From: Naumovozyma dairenensis CBS 421
Taxonomy: Eukaryota; Ascomycota; Saccharomycetes; Saccharomycetales; Saccharomycetaceae
Length of the DNA: 64,000 bases
Direction: 5' to 3'
NCBI RefSeq assembly: GCF_000227115.2
Contig: NC_016479.1
Span: 1,486,686 to 1,550,685 of the forward strand
This document shows positions 41,831 through 52,356 of this stretch, piece by piece. Positions within the stretch are counted from its first letter, which is position 1, and every line of letters starts with the position of its first letter. The translations under genes were made by a program, and so were the position numbers. The notes under the pieces were generated by a model. That model was not told the DNA's origin. It did no database searches and was given only the letters and a program-made list of their open reading frames with translations.

Positions 41831-43072
41831 ATGATAAGTAGGTTCAAAGGACTAATAACCAAACGGGTAGTAGATGGTTACAAACCGATTAAGTGGCCCT
41901 CAAGTAATGACACAATCGTTATTGCGATGTCTTCTGGTGTTGATTCATCTGTGGCAGCATTACTATTTTCTGAATTATTTCCCAATTGCAAAATTAAAGG
42001 AATTTATATGAGCAACTGGTCACAACAAGAGAATGAAGAAACACATGAAAAAGGACAGTGCTATGAAAGGGACTGGAAGGATGTATGTCAAATAGGGAAA
42101 TATTTGAATATACCCGTTGATTTCATAAATTTTGAAAAAGATTATTGGATGGATGTTTTTGAACCGATGCTACATGGTTATCAAAAGGGCATAACTCCTA
42201 ATCCTGATATTGGATGCAACAAGTTCATTAAATTTGGTAAATTGTTCAGACATCTTAATTCCCAGTATGGTAAAGACAACTATCGTTTGGTCACCGGTCA
42301 TTATGCCAGAATATTGCAAAAAAATAATGGTGATTTTAACCTTTTAAGGAGTTACTACAAAAACAAGGATCAAAGCTATTATATGTCGCAAATCTCCCCT
42401 TCAACTTTACCGAATATTATTTTACCAATTGGACATATGACCAAGCCGGAAGTCCGGGAAATAGCTAATTTTTACAAGTTACCAACCGCTAACAAACCAG
42501 ATTCACAAGGTATATGTTTTGTTAATAATTCTCAGCATGGCTCATTTAAAAATTTCCTACAAAATTATATACCGGAAAATAAAGGTGATATCATTACTAT
42601 ACTCGAGGATGGTAAAAAAAAACGAAAATGGGGAGAGCATACTGGGTTATGGTCTTACACAGTGGGCCAAAAAATTGGCTTATCAATGCCACAAGGGGAC
42701 CACAGATTTTCTGGGGCATGGTATGTCAGTGATAAGCTGAAAAGTACCAATGAGCTGGTGATTGTTCGTGGTAGAGATAATCCTGCCTTATATAAAAATA
42801 CTGTAAAAGTACGAGATTTTTGCTATATGGGAGCAGATATTGAACAGATGAAAAAAGATGTCGTTGCGGCAATCAAGAGCGGTATGTTAACTATGCAATA
42901 TAGATCCCTGCAGGAGCCAGTGAGAGTCAAACACCTTTCCTACCTTAAAGATGGTGATGATAGTACTGTACAGGAACTAGGAATGGAAGTGGCACAAAGA
43001 GCCATGGCGCCTGGCCAATATTGTTGTTTATACATAGGTGATACGGTAATTGGGAGTGGTACAATTATCTAG
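41831..43072 (+). CDS. SLM3: Mitochondrial tRNA 2-thiouridylase (Mtu1)
   Basis: The enzyme adds sulfur to the wobble uridine of mitochondrial tRNAs for Lys, Glu and Gln (MnmA family). The ATP PP-loop reads SSGVDSS at 34-40 (family form SGGVDSS). The catalytic cysteine pair is Cys129 in NPDIGC and Cys229 in DSQGICF. Later motifs GLWSYTVGQKIGL and the C-terminal barrel are in place. Length 413 agrees with 417 in S. cerevisiae. GPR1 follows on the same strand, the YDL033C-YDL035C order. A short basic N-terminus fits mitochondrial import. Confidence 0.97.
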   Translation: MISRFKGLITKRVVDGYKPIKWPSSNDTIVIAMSSGVDSSVAALLFSELFPNCKIKGIYMSNWSQQENEETHEKGQCYERDWKDVCQIGKYLNIPVDFINFEKDYWMDVFEPMLHGYQKGITPNPDIGCNKFIKFGKLFRHLNSQYGKDNYRLVTGHYARILQKNNGDFNLLRSYYKNKDQSYYMSQISPSTLPNIILPIGHMTKPEVREIANFYKLPTANKPDSQGICFVNNSQHGSFKNFLQNYIPENKGDIITILEDGKKKRKWGEHTGLWSYTVGQKIGLSMPQGDHRFSGAWYVSDKLKSTNELVIVRGRDNPALYKNTVKVRDFCYMGADIEQMKKDVVAAIKSGMLTMQYRSLQEPVRVKHLSYLKDGDDSTVQELGMEVAQRAMAPGQYCCLYIGDTVIGSGTII

Positions 43073-43764
43073 TCTGATGAACGTCATACCATAAATAAAA
43101 CATGTAAATACTTATAATCTTATTTATTCACTGACCACTCATATGTTATTCTTCCTCTCATAAATATTTAGCAGTCTCATTTTCTATTAATGGGGTTTAG
43201 GTAACTTTTTGGTACGAATAAATTGACCTTTTCTCAAAATATATTGCATGTCTTTGTTCCTTATCTTCCTGTAGCACGCTATCTACGCTGTTCATGAAGA
43301 TGGCGGTAGTGCATACTAACATTAACATGTGTCAGCATATTGGGCACATGTTCGGTCTAACAAAAAAAAAACAATTCAAAACGCTGTTCAAGATGCTTAA
43401 CAATTATACGTAGTCTATATCTAGCTTACATGTGCAGTAGGTTAAGCCTATCTTACATGGAATTACCAACAGGATATAGAAGTAGAGAATGAAACAATTC
43501 CCTTACACATCACAAAAGAGGAAAACCCCCATTTCAAATACTAAGTTTTCCCATATCATAGAAGGCTATTCTGGTCAACTGAATTTTAGAGGCTCCTGGT
43601 CCAACACATTGAGGATTGAAACAAACTAAAAATTACAAGAATCCAAGGGAAATAGTTTTTGATACGTGTGTAGTATCATAAAATTACCAACAAAGAACTA
43701 GTAATATAGAAACGGGCTTGTTTTAAAGGTTTTACCTGCCTATAATCACGACGATCTGAATATA
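43073..43764. other. SLM3-GPR1 intergenic region
   Basis: This is the GPR1 promoter, 0.7 kb. A stretch near 43300-43361 ends in GGTCTAACA and has a GGCGGTAGTGCATAC reminiscent of the LTR 3' end, but similarity is too weak to call. No gene is seen. Confidence 0.4.
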
Positions 43765-46155
43765 ATGCGGCACTATGTGGAGCCTACTTATAAGAACTTA
43801 ACACTGGCGGCTCAAAATAACAGCAACACAACATCTTTAAACATTGCATTAGGATTACCAGGTATGTTCTCAACATACTCTGATTCGCAAACGAGGAAGC
43901 TTCGGATTATTACAATAGTATCATCATGTGCTTCTATTGTTGCAGGTTTCCTTGGCATTTTCTTTTTAACAGGAATTGACAGAAGGCGACATATTTTTAG
44001 ACATGACTTGATTCTTTTGCTTTTAGTGTATGATATGATGAAAGGCATTGTATTTTTGATCTATCCAGTCGCAACTATAATCCACAAGCATGTATATGGT
44101 ATACCGAAATTTTATAATACTCTAGGATGGTTCACGGCATTCACAATAGAAGGAGCAGATTTAGTCATTGGTATATTTGCAATTCATTTTGCTCTTCTGA
44201 TATTTAAACCTTCTTGGAAATGGAGAAATCGAAAGACGGGAAATATGGAAGGTGGGTTATATAAAGTACGATATTTTATGTTCCCCATTTTGTTCCTTGT
44301 TCCAGCGTTATTAGCAAGCTTGGCATTCATTAACTTCAACAAGAAACCAAAGATTAACTACAACATCAATATTGTATTGGATAATAATGATATCAGTATA
44401 GTGTCAAAGGCGAGAGTAGGCGGCTACAAGCCTTGGGGGTCATGGTGTTACTTACCTCCAAAGCCAATATGGTACAGGATTGCACTAAGTTGGGGACCGA
44501 GATATTTGCTCATTATATCGATTGTTATAATATATGTCAGCATTTACGTCTATGTCAGAAGGGAAAGTGAAAAGATTAAAACACAACTGAGTGAATTCGA
44601 AAATCCTACGAATATAAAACATAACTCTTTTAAAAAAAGACAAGATTCTGTGACCCAATGGCCTCAGGTAAATATACTACGACCAGTAATCCAATTTGCA
44701 TATGGGACAAAACATTTTTTTGCACTCTCTGTGGAAGATCCTCACAATAAAGACCAACCAGTATCCTTTACGCACTCTGTAACTCAAAGGAACGAAAAAT
44801 CAGACGACGAAAGTATGGTATTTTCGCCACAACAGGGTGGCTTACACATCTTACGCTATCACCATACAAATGGGCATATTGTTAACGGAACTTCCACCGC
44901 ATCTTCGGCTGATTACATTGTTCCCGAGTCAAGGACGAATATTGACATCAACTTATCTTCGCACGCATACGCGACTGAAATAGACCATGATCGAGACGAG
45001 ATACCTTCGTCATACAATTCTGAGACGAATAGTAATAGTATATTCAATGAAAATATTGAAAGAAACCGAAATGATGAAAATCCAAACCACTTGATCCCAA
45101 AATCATCGCAACTGGGGAATGATATTGATGAGTTAGCTCAGGTACGGCAAAATTTTCAACGAGAAACCTATGCCGATCTTAAACATCGTAGATCACAAAT
45201 CCAACGAAATTTGCGAACAATATTTATCTACCCAATTTCGTATGTTTTGATTTGGTTTTTTCCATTGCTGCTAGATGCATTCCAATATAGTCATGAAGAA
45301 GAGTATGGACCAATCCTTTGGTTGGCATATATTGAAAACTTCATTAGACCTGCTAGTTGTTTAATAAACTCGAGTGTATTCGTTTCAAGAGAGAAACCTT
45401 GGAGGTATTCATGGAAAGAGGTACAGTCCAAAGAAATAATGGATAAATATACTATCAAAGGACAAATCGGCGAAAGCGATATCTTAGAGCTTTGCAATGA
45501 ACGCCTAGGGAAAAGAGGTTGGTATTACCGTGGAAGATGCAGGAAGCGAGAATGTTGGAGACATAAGCCACAGGTATGGAAAAGGGTTCTATGGTTTTTT
45601 TATAGGTTCTCGAAAGGAGTCCTTTTTTTTCATGGTTCAATTACTTTCCAAGATAATTGTGACGATGATATATTTTGGATGAACTATTATAATGGCGTCG
45701 ATCAGGAAAATATTACAAGCAATAGGAAGCCAATTGTGTCGAACGTAGATGCTCATGAATCCGACCCATTTGACCAACAATCTGTAAGCACATCACCAGG
45801 GAGATTGAGTATTCCCCAGGTACCTTTGCTATGGAGGGCTATTCATAACCTTCCGATGTTAAGTGGTATCGATTTGGATGAGTTGGACAGGCAGCTGAGG
45901 ATAAAATATAAAGACGACGACTTCATCATCCCGGGATTAGAGTTTATTCTGGATACAAATGCAAGCCCGCCGGGCATTTCCAACGTTACACCTAATTCAA
46001 ATGTTGATGCTTCTTGTAATCGTTCTGCCAACGAGATAGGTAGTGTAAAATCTATCAGAGTCCCAGTAATGTTTCAGAATCAAAACATAAGAGCATCAAC
46101 AACAGCAGACAGACAAACTGGAAAAATGGACATTTTATCCTTTTTGAACGGATAA
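43765..46155 (+). CDS. GPR1: Gpr1, glucose/sucrose-sensing G protein-coupled receptor
   Basis: Gpr1 senses sugars at the plasma membrane and activates adenylate cyclase through the Galpha Gpa2. The extracellular N-terminus has Asn-X-Thr/Ser sequons. Hydrophobic segments begin at about residue 48 (ITIVSSCASIVAGFLGIFFL). The conserved FNTLGWFTAFTIEGAD-type block (here FYNTLGWFTAFTIEGAD) and KPWGSWCYLPPKPIWYRIALSWGPRY follow. After a long third cytoplasmic loop (about 275-480), the last two membrane spans start near RTIFIYPISYVLIWFFPLL. The C-tail keeps PLLWRAIHNLPMLSGIDLDEL and ends DILSFLNG. The length is 796 against 961 in S. cerevisiae, because the loop lacks the polyAsn tract. Confidence 0.97.
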   Translation: MRHYVEPTYKNLTLAAQNNSNTTSLNIALGLPGMFSTYSDSQTRKLRIITIVSSCASIVAGFLGIFFLTGIDRRRHIFRHDLILLLLVYDMMKGIVFLIYPVATIIHKHVYGIPKFYNTLGWFTAFTIEGADLVIGIFAIHFALLIFKPSWKWRNRKTGNMEGGLYKVRYFMFPILFLVPALLASLAFINFNKKPKINYNINIVLDNNDISIVSKARVGGYKPWGSWCYLPPKPIWYRIALSWGPRYLLIISIVIIYVSIYVYVRRESEKIKTQLSEFENPTNIKHNSFKKRQDSVTQWPQVNILRPVIQFAYGTKHFFALSVEDPHNKDQPVSFTHSVTQRNEKSDDESMVFSPQQGGLHILRYHHTNGHIVNGTSTASSADYIVPESRTNIDINLSSHAYATEIDHDRDEIPSSYNSETNSNSIFNENIERNRNDENPNHLIPKSSQLGNDIDELAQVRQNFQRETYADLKHRRSQIQRNLRTIFIYPISYVLIWFFPLLLDAFQYSHEEEYGPILWLAYIENFIRPASCLINSSVFVSREKPWRYSWKEVQSKEIMDKYTIKGQIGESDILELCNERLGKRGWYYRGRCRKRECWRHKPQVWKRVLWFFYRFSKGVLFFHGSITFQDNCDDDIFWMNYYNGVDQENITSNRKPIVSNVDAHESDPFDQQSVSTSPGRLSIPQVPLLWRAIHNLPMLSGIDLDELDRQLRIKYKDDDFIIPGLEFILDTNASPPGISNVTPNSNVDASCNRSANEIGSVKSIRVPVMFQNQNIRASTTADRQTGKMDILSFLNG

Positions 46156-46732
46156 CCTCAATGCAAGCTATAAGTCAATTAAATTATTAAGCATAAAATA
46201 TGTCAGTTTATTTATTAATTATATAATATTCATCTTTCTCAAATCAAATAAACAATTTGTAATACGATGTGAAATTGTTTTGTACTCGTTAAGCAAGGTC
46301 TGAAGTTACACCGAGTAGAAAGAAGGTTCCTTGGCTTAAACTAAATGTTACATATTTGCTTTTAACGAATTTTTTCCCTTATATCTGTAAAGTAGTGATC
46401 TGAGACTAAGATACTCACAGACGAAGAAAATGATATCCGATATTCTGTGCACCGAGTTAAATCTATTAGATGGTGATGATCTAGCGAAGTTTTTACAATG
46501 CATTGATTTTACTTTTCCTTTTCCGCTTCTAATTCCCTTCATAGATATAAGTAAAGGGTGTATAACAATAAATTATGGCACGCGCTTCGGAGAGGGGAAA
46601 TCAAGCACTTTCACGTTTTAGACAACTCTAGACTATATAAATACCTGAACTCCAGTACTACTCGCATACATTCTAGGGTTAACACAATAACTTTGTACAA
46701 ATAAGTCTCCCATATGACCACAGGTTTACACC
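46156..46732. other. GPR1-NPC2 junction (left inversion breakpoint)
   Basis: This 577-bp AT-rich spacer is one end of the segment inverted relative to S. cerevisiae. A 63-codon frame at 46430-46621 has no recognisable similarity. A TATATAAAT near 46637 may be the NPC2 TATA box. Confidence 0.45.
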
Positions 46733-47263
46733 ATGCAATTCAAAGAAAATTCAAAACGTTTTTTGTTGACATTCCTAGCACTTTCGGCTAGCCTAGTCCA
46801 AGCTTTCACCATTCCGCAAGCACCGCCATCCAGTAGCAGACCTATCCCCGGTGATTCTCCATTACTACAGTGTGATATATCGGAAAGACAAATACTTAAC
46901 ATAGACCAAATTGATTTATCACCTAACCCGCCAGCAAGAGATAGCAAGTTAGAAATATCTGCGTCAGGCCAAATATTTGGTACAATTGAGAAAGGGGCAT
47001 ATGTCGATGTTGAAGTCCGCCTAGGTTATATTAAGTTACTAACACAAACCTTTGACCTTTGCGAGACTTTAGAAGAAAATGACGTCGATGAATTAACCTG
47101 CCCGATCAAAGCTGGTTCGTATGTCTTATCTAAATCGGTAGACATCCCAGCTGAGGTACCTCCAGGAAAATACATTGTTGTAGCAAGGGCATATACTGTC
47201 GACGATGATCTGATCACATGTATTACCGGTGAAGTTATTTTCCCCGCGAAGTATTTACATTGA
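46733..47263 (+). CDS. NPC2: Npc2, vacuolar sterol-transfer protein (ML domain)
   Basis: Npc2 carries sterols and phospholipids in the vacuole lumen and hands sterol to Ncr1. Residues 1-24 form a signal peptide ending [10 protein letters not shown]. The ML domain follows with cysteines in [20 protein letters not shown] and LITCITG that form the family disulfides. The end [26 protein letters not shown] is characteristic. Length 176 compares with 173 in S. cerevisiae. MRP10 follows on the same strand as in S. cerevisiae. Confidence 0.95.
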   Translation: MQFKENSKRFLLTFLALSASLVQAFTIPQAPPSSSRPIPGDSPLLQCDISERQILNIDQIDLSPNPPARDSKLEISASGQIFGTIEKGAYVDVEVRLGYIKLLTQTFDLCETLEENDVDELTCPIKAGSYVLSKSVDIPAEVPPGKYIVVARAYTVDDDLITCITGEVIFPAKYLH

Positions 47264-47830
47264 TATCCATGTATAAAAACTGACATCATTCATACCATTT
47301 CCTGGCTAACTTACAACAATGGTAATATGATAAGGTTGTATCGTTTAGAGTTCGTAAGTCACATATGCTCACGGAAACGTAATTATCGCTCAATTTCTTT
47401 TTAAACTCCTATTAGTTTTAGCTAATCTTATTCAACATATTTAAGAAAAGTTACCATCACGGTTAATGAGAAAGTTACGAGTATATAATCTTAAAGAAAT
47501 ATAATTTTGATTATATAGAGCCGTTTCATTATGGTGATGAATAATAACGTCTATAAAGAGTGTGCTTTTGCACCCTCGTAGTATCTCAAGTATTTCGTTC
47601 GCCTGGGAGGTTTATACATAACCAAAGCGTATTAGCGGAAATCCGGAAATTACGTTTAAGTATTTAGTAATAGCAAGACTGTAATCTAAAACAGTAACGC
47701 AGATGTGAGACAAAAGAAGTGAGATTTATCCAAAATTAGCAACCCCAGTGCAGAGAGAATAGGTTATTTACATTGCTTATCTTAGAGCCAGAGAAATAGA
47801 TTCGGAATTGAAGAACCCTATTAGGATAAC
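47264..47830. other. NPC2-MRP10 intergenic region
   Basis: A 567-bp tandem spacer holding the NPC2 3' end and MRP10 promoter. No RNA gene or other feature was recognised. Confidence 0.4.
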
Positions 47831-48118
47831 ATGTCTGGAAGACCACCTGTTTACAGATTACCCCCACTGCCCAGGTTACGGGTGAAGAAACCAGTTATAA
47901 GGCAAGAAACCAACAGGTGTTTGGTGCTAATGTCCAATCTCCTCCAATGCTGGTCATCGAATGGTCATATGAGCCCAACTTGCGAAGCATTAGCTACGGA
48001 GTTGAAAGCATGTACAAAGGTAAATGCAATGGGTAAAAGCCAAAAAGAGCAAAAAAGTAATATTAATTATCATGCTTCAAGACTATACAATAGAATAAGC
48101 GGTAAGCCAAACGATTAG
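47831..48118 (+). CDS. MRP10: Mrp10, mitochondrial small-subunit ribosomal protein
   Basis: Mrp10 is a twin CX9C protein of the mitochondrial ribosomal small subunit, oxidised by the Mia40 pathway. The cysteines are Cys30/Cys40 and Cys51/Cys61, each pair separated by nine residues. The proline-rich N-terminus ([17 protein letters not shown]) doubles as a basic mitochondrial import signal. The length, 95 residues, equals S. cerevisiae. It converges on FAD1 with only 221 bp between the stop codons. Confidence 0.96.
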   Translation: MSGRPPVYRLPPLPRLRVKKPVIRQETNRCLVLMSNLLQCWSSNGHMSPTCEALATELKACTKVNAMGKSQKEQKSNINYHASRLYNRISGKPND

Positions 48119-48339
48119 TAGTTTGGACTAAATTTAAAGGTTCTTATTTCGCACTATATAAACCACTATATTCCATCTCCTGTACATACCTTATATAGTC
48201 TATATAATCTATAAAATTTTAAAGTTAGAACAGTCGAATGTTCACAAGAAAAACGGCATCTGGCACATATTTGATACCTAATCCGTATCAACAAAGGAAG
48301 TATTGGACTTAAAAAGATGTTATGTAATGGCGAGTAAAC

Positions 48340-49284
48340 TTACTTTTTAAGCCTACCAGCTCTCTCCAATGCATCATCTATTAAATACCATCCAGGAAAA
48401 AATTTCGTTTGACCTAATCCAATCGAAATTTTCTCGTCAGCCTTATCGAGATACGAAACACTGGTACCTATCCGTTTATTAGTTGGACTTTCTCCGTTAT
48501 TGAAAGAGTTCTTTATCTCCCATTCAAAATACAATTTTGGGGCCTTATTTTCTTTATTTTCTTTATTTTGAACAGCCAAATATGGATTCGGTATTGTATT
48601 CTTTATACCACCGATTGATGTAAATCCATGCACATACAACGCACAAATTGGTTCATTAGAAAAAAGGAGAAAACTCCATATATTAGCTAACTTCCAATGT
48701 AATAAGGGTTGAAGCCTCGTAAAATTAGGCCAATTAGAATCCGTCTTTTGTATAGGTTTCAAGAGTTCTCCATACGGATCGGTGCTTCTAACACCAATAG
48801 CAATCGCTTTGGTCTCCGGGTATATCTTCAAAAAATCACGGAATGCATCAGCCATACTCTGATTTCTACCGACCTCTTTTTTTGATTCATATAACGACAA
48901 ATTGTATCTTTTCGATGTTTCCAAGATAAAGTTTTCTAGAGTGGTAAATGTTTCATCTTGATCAATAAAAACTGTTGGTAGTTGCTCCATTGGAAATTTT
49001 TGATATTTTGCCTCGAACTGAGATCTCTTAGCATTGACAATGAAAAATTCCCACAAGCAACTTAAATATAGTAATAGCAAAACCTGGCAGTCTTTGCCAC
49101 CATTATAAGAAAAGGATATTTCACCATTAATAGGGCTCCACCGTGTAAATATATCATCTAACAGATAGTGTCTAGTCAACCTAATTGCGTTTTGAGTTTC
49201 TATTATGATACTTGTCTCGTGATTCAACTTCAGATATGATTCTGTTATCTTATAGCATAACTCTGATACTTCACTTAATCCCAT
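48340..49284 (-). CDS. FAD1: FAD synthetase (FMN adenylyltransferase)
   Basis: Fad1 transfers AMP from ATP to FMN, making FAD in the cytosol. It belongs to the PAPS-reductase-like nucleotide-binding family. The pyrophosphate loop SYNGGKDC is at 59-66. Conserved blocks include LPTVFIDQDETFTTLENFI, GVRSTDPYGELLKPIQKTD, FTRLQPLLHWKLANIWSFLL and the final WYLIDDALERAGRLKK. Length is 314 against 306. It is the gene before MTF2 in the same order as YDL045C-YDL044C. Confidence 0.96.
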   Translation of the reverse strand: MGLSEVSELCYKITESYLKLNHETSIIIETQNAIRLTRHYLLDDIFTRWSPINGEISFSYNGGKDCQVLLLLYLSCLWEFFIVNAKRSQFEAKYQKFPMEQLPTVFIDQDETFTTLENFILETSKRYNLSLYESKKEVGRNQSMADAFRDFLKIYPETKAIAIGVRSTDPYGELLKPIQKTDSNWPNFTRLQPLLHWKLANIWSFLLFSNEPICALYVHGFTSIGGIKNTIPNPYLAVQNKENKENKAPKLYFEWEIKNSFNNGESPTNKRIGTSVSYLDKADEKISIGLGQTKFFPGWYLIDDALERAGRLKK

Positions 49285-49671
49285 TGTTCGAAATCGTTAT
49301 ATGAATAAACCCTTTTCAATAATAACGTCAGTTCAGTTGCACTTTTCTCGAAGAGTTCACCCGTTTGATACAAGATTAATTATATACTGGAACGATATAA
49401 TAAAACTACATCAAAGCCCTTCAGCAAATGAATTATATATCATGGCGATACCTTCAACTTTGAAGTGTTTCTCCATTACTCATCATAGTCCATAATTGAA
49501 AATTTCAATTTCAAATGTGTAACGTTACATACAATTAAGGTGTCTTAAAGCGATACGAGCGGGGTACGGATGTTCGCGTGTTGGTTGTTGTATTTACAAG
49601 GTAGTTATCCACTTTTAAAGAACCAAAATGCCTTTGAGAAACAACTTCCCGGTTCACAAGCAGTGACGTAT
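49285..49671. other. FAD1 upstream / MTF2 downstream region
   Basis: A 387-bp tandem spacer. A 64-codon plus-strand frame is antisense to the FAD1 promoter and is not called. Confidence 0.4.
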
Positions 49672-51009
49672 TCAACTTGTTATATCCTGCTTCAATTGTC
49701 TAATGTAATTATCAATGAAATGTAGATCGGTAGTGGTCTCTCTTGACCAAACAACACTAACTGTAAGCGGTTCCTTCTTCGTCGTTTCTTGATGTAAGGG
49801 TATACCGTCATATAAATCATCAATATCATCCGAATTCATTGTTCTCATCCCTTTTACCGCATTCTCGAGGATTTCTAATGTGTAGATATCTCCGGATACA
49901 CCGTTGATGGTCATTTCTGTTATTATAGTCTTCAATTTTTTAACTTCGTAGAAATTCTTCCACGATAAATCCAACAGAATATTATAGAGCTCGACAGTAC
50001 AAACATTCAAATATAGCGTAACATCCGAAGATCTCTTACATTCTTTATAGATGTAAGAAATAATCTGGTATCTTCTGTCTTCTGGTAACGGCATAAATTC
50101 AGGATCAAGGAGCTTAGTTAGAACATATGGTATAGTTATGCGATACGGTTGCGGTAATTCGTTAGATGAAACTTCCAAGTTTTGAGTCACCATCTCTATA
50201 ATTTCCAAGGGCTCCAATTGTCCTAACTTCTCATTGGTGCCGTCATGTTCGTCTTCATTGGAAATGGTATCTCCATTAATGAGGTATTTTTCAATCAACT
50301 TCTTTACACAATCCAATACAGCATAATCAGTCCCCAATGAAGTTCGAAGATATTCGATGTAAGGTACCATTATATTATCCATTGCTACTTTATATCTTTC
50401 TTTTCCTTTTAGTTTTTCGAACTTCACCCGATCAAGATTTAAATCTTCCAGAGGCAAAGTCCTTTCAGTATAGGAAATGGCTAATTCATCCAACGATTTG
50501 GCACTTAACTCATTTTTGTTTTCTAAATACGTCATTTCTTTTTTCAGGGTTTCATTTTGAGATTGCAAGATTGGAATGGAGGACTTATCAGACTCTTGTA
50601 CTTTAATTTTCTTTTCTAATTTCCCTTTGAAAAATTCTAGTAATTTTTTGTCTTGTCTATCAAATTCTATGGCTTGTTGACTTCGTTGAATCTGACCTTT
50701 TGGCGTTGAGTTGAATCGACTAGAGGCTAATACAGACGATGACTCGTCCGTATTTGGCAACATTGCTGCAATATCTTTGGCATTCTCCACTCTAGAGCCA
50801 AACTTTTCTTGGATTTCACTTAAAACATTCTGAAATAAATTCTCCTCTTCAATACTAGAGAGAGGTTGCTCATTTTCAAATCTTTTCTTCGCAATGGTAG
50901 GTTGAGGTTTGGCTTTATTTACGTCGAGGAAATTGCATGTCTGATGAAGATACCGACAGAGAAGCAAATTATTCAATAGAGGCTTGTGGATGTGCCTTAT
51001 TCGCAACAT
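49672..51009 (-). CDS. MTF2: Mtf2/Nam1, mitochondrial RNA-processing and translation factor
   Basis: Mtf2 (Nam1) works with mitochondrial RNA polymerase to couple transcription to processing and translation of intron-containing mitochondrial mRNAs. The first 25 residues (MLRIRHIHKPLLNNLLLCRYLHQT, basic with no acidic residue) form a mitochondrial presequence. The remainder is a soluble, charged protein without a named catalytic motif. The C-terminal half (VVWSRETTTDLHFIDNYIRQLK) and overall length (445 against 440) fit the S. cerevisiae protein, and its position between FAD1 and PRP11 is the expected YDL044C slot. Confidence 0.9.
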   Translation of the reverse strand: MLRIRHIHKPLLNNLLLCRYLHQTCNFLDVNKAKPQPTIAKKRFENEQPLSSIEEENLFQNVLSEIQEKFGSRVENAKDIAAMLPNTDESSSVLASSRFNSTPKGQIQRSQQAIEFDRQDKKLLEFFKGKLEKKIKVQESDKSSIPILQSQNETLKKEMTYLENKNELSAKSLDELAISYTERTLPLEDLNLDRVKFEKLKGKERYKVAMDNIMVPYIEYLRTSLGTDYAVLDCVKKLIEKYLINGDTISNEDEHDGTNEKLGQLEPLEIIEMVTQNLEVSSNELPQPYRITIPYVLTKLLDPEFMPLPEDRRYQIISYIYKECKRSSDVTLYLNVCTVELYNILLDLSWKNFYEVKKLKTIITEMTINGVSGDIYTLEILENAVKGMRTMNSDDIDDLYDGIPLHQETTKKEPLTVSVVWSRETTTDLHFIDNYIRQLKQDITS

Positions 51010-51606
51010 TATTCTCTATGTAGAATGCACTATGAGAACAGTAACAAATGGCCTTTCTATGTTGACATAAATGTTCATAAACTTAGTTTCGTTACGACAA
51101 AGTTATATACCTTATAAGTAACGGTGCAGGCAGACAGCTCATTAACCGAGTCTTAAGAAAAGTTGCATAACAAAAATATTATTTAGTAGTGCAGCAGGGC
51201 GCTAGCATTTCTAAAGATTACACATTGAGATATATTTAAAGGAATCTACTTAATCTTTAGGTAATAATCAAAAATAAGTTAGAGTATATAGGTCATCAAG
51301 GGTAGACTATAGAATACTGTAGATGATATGTAATTTGTGCTAAAACATCTTTTTCACAACCCTAGTAAGATGGCATTATATTCTAGCCTAGAATCGCAAC
51401 TCAAAAGAGAGCCGAGTATCTTTCTAGTGCAGATAACCTCTTGCAATAAAAGTATATGTCTGATATTAGGTTGCGTTGGATATGGTAACCTAAGTTTCTT
51501 TGAATTGTCCATTTGTGTTCTTCGGATCTGCCCCTGTTATGGTAAGTGAAATGGCATAATTGATATGCGTACAGTTACTTAAAGAATATCTGAGTATAAA
51601 ACCTCT
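51010..51606. other. MTF2 upstream / PRP11 downstream region
   Basis: Its last bases (51575-51606) hold the sequence that would encode the missing Prp11 C-terminus in a shifted frame. Elsewhere no gene is seen; a 70-codon plus-strand frame is not supported. Confidence 0.45.
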
Positions 51607-52356
51607 TCAAATCCTTATCCCAATAAGTACATTTTTATTCAACTCATCGACAGCATCTTTGTTTTGGTCATTATCATTAAATACAATTTCTTTGTTTGGC
51701 AACTGAAAAGCGATATTTTCAAAAGGTGCATATGCTATCACAAGATATTTCTTACCATCTTCATTAGATGATGACAATTCCAGGCCAGAAACAATTCTAA
51801 TGAAAGGCGGGAATGTAAAATTCTCTGTCGGAGATTCTTCGTTTTCGGATGAGTTTACAGCTTTTTCGGTATTATAGTCGACCTGTATTGCAACACCAAC
51901 AAGACCTGTTTGCGTATCTTTAACATTTATACTTTTAAACTTAGGAATTATACCGTTGTTTTTCAAAGATTGCTTACTTAACTCAACCGATTTTTGGAAT
52001 TCAGTAAGATGCTCTCCATCCTTTTTATACCCTATAGCGGTTACTCTTTCCTGCTTTGCTCCACGCCTTAGTACGTTTAAACCATGCTTTTTACCGGAAA
52101 GATGACGTTCTACACTCGACCAAGAGACATGCATAGTATTACATAGTTTGCATACTAACTTCCCTGAATGATTTTTGTAGATATATGGATTCTGCTGCGA
52201 TGAAGTAGCTTCATTATCCTCTTCAAATGTATACTGGATTTTTTCATTTTTTCTCAGTAGTTCATCCACTTGCTTCCTTCTCTGGAGGTTAGCTTGAGCA
52301 TCTGAAGCGATACCACCAGATCCTTTCTTGGAACCAGCTCTGTTTTGGTAGTCCAT
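51607..52356 (-). CDS. PRP11: Prp11, SF3a splicing factor subunit (apparent C-terminal frameshift)
   Basis: Prp11 (human SF3A2) is a U2 snRNP protein needed to form the prespliceosome. The C2H2 finger LVCKLCNTMHVSWSSVERHLSGKKH (Cys69, Cys72, His85, His91) and GLELSSSN...FENIAFQLP are near-identical to S. cerevisiae. After VDELNK the frame departs and stops with NVLIGIRI. One extra base in the five-base A run (T run 51632-51636 on the plus strand) would instead read KCTYWDKDLKRFYTQIFFK and stop at 51575. That matches the S. cerevisiae end KCTFWDAISKLYYVQFFFK. Either the assembly lacks a base or the gene truly lost its tail. Confidence 0.93.
   Translation of the reverse strand: MDYQNRAGSKKGSGGIASDAQANLQRRKQVDELLRKNEKIQYTFEEDNEATSSQQNPYIYKNHSGKLVCKLCNTMHVSWSSVERHLSGKKHGLNVLRRGAKQERVTAIGYKKDGEHLTEFQKSVELSKQSLKNNGIIPKFKSINVKDTQTGLVGVAIQVDYNTEKAVNSSENEESPTENFTFPPFIRIVSGLELSSSNEDGKKYLVIAYAPFENIAFQLPNKEIVFNDNDQNKDAVDELNKNVLIGIRI

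Noticed and set aside
43250..43361. Possible decayed LTR ending GGTCTAACA upstream of GPR1
   Set aside because: Only the last nine bases and a vague GGCGGTAGTG match; this is within chance for AT-rich DNA.
46430..46621. 63-codon frame between GPR1 and NPC2
   Set aside because: Short, no known similarity, and overlaps the probable NPC2 promoter.
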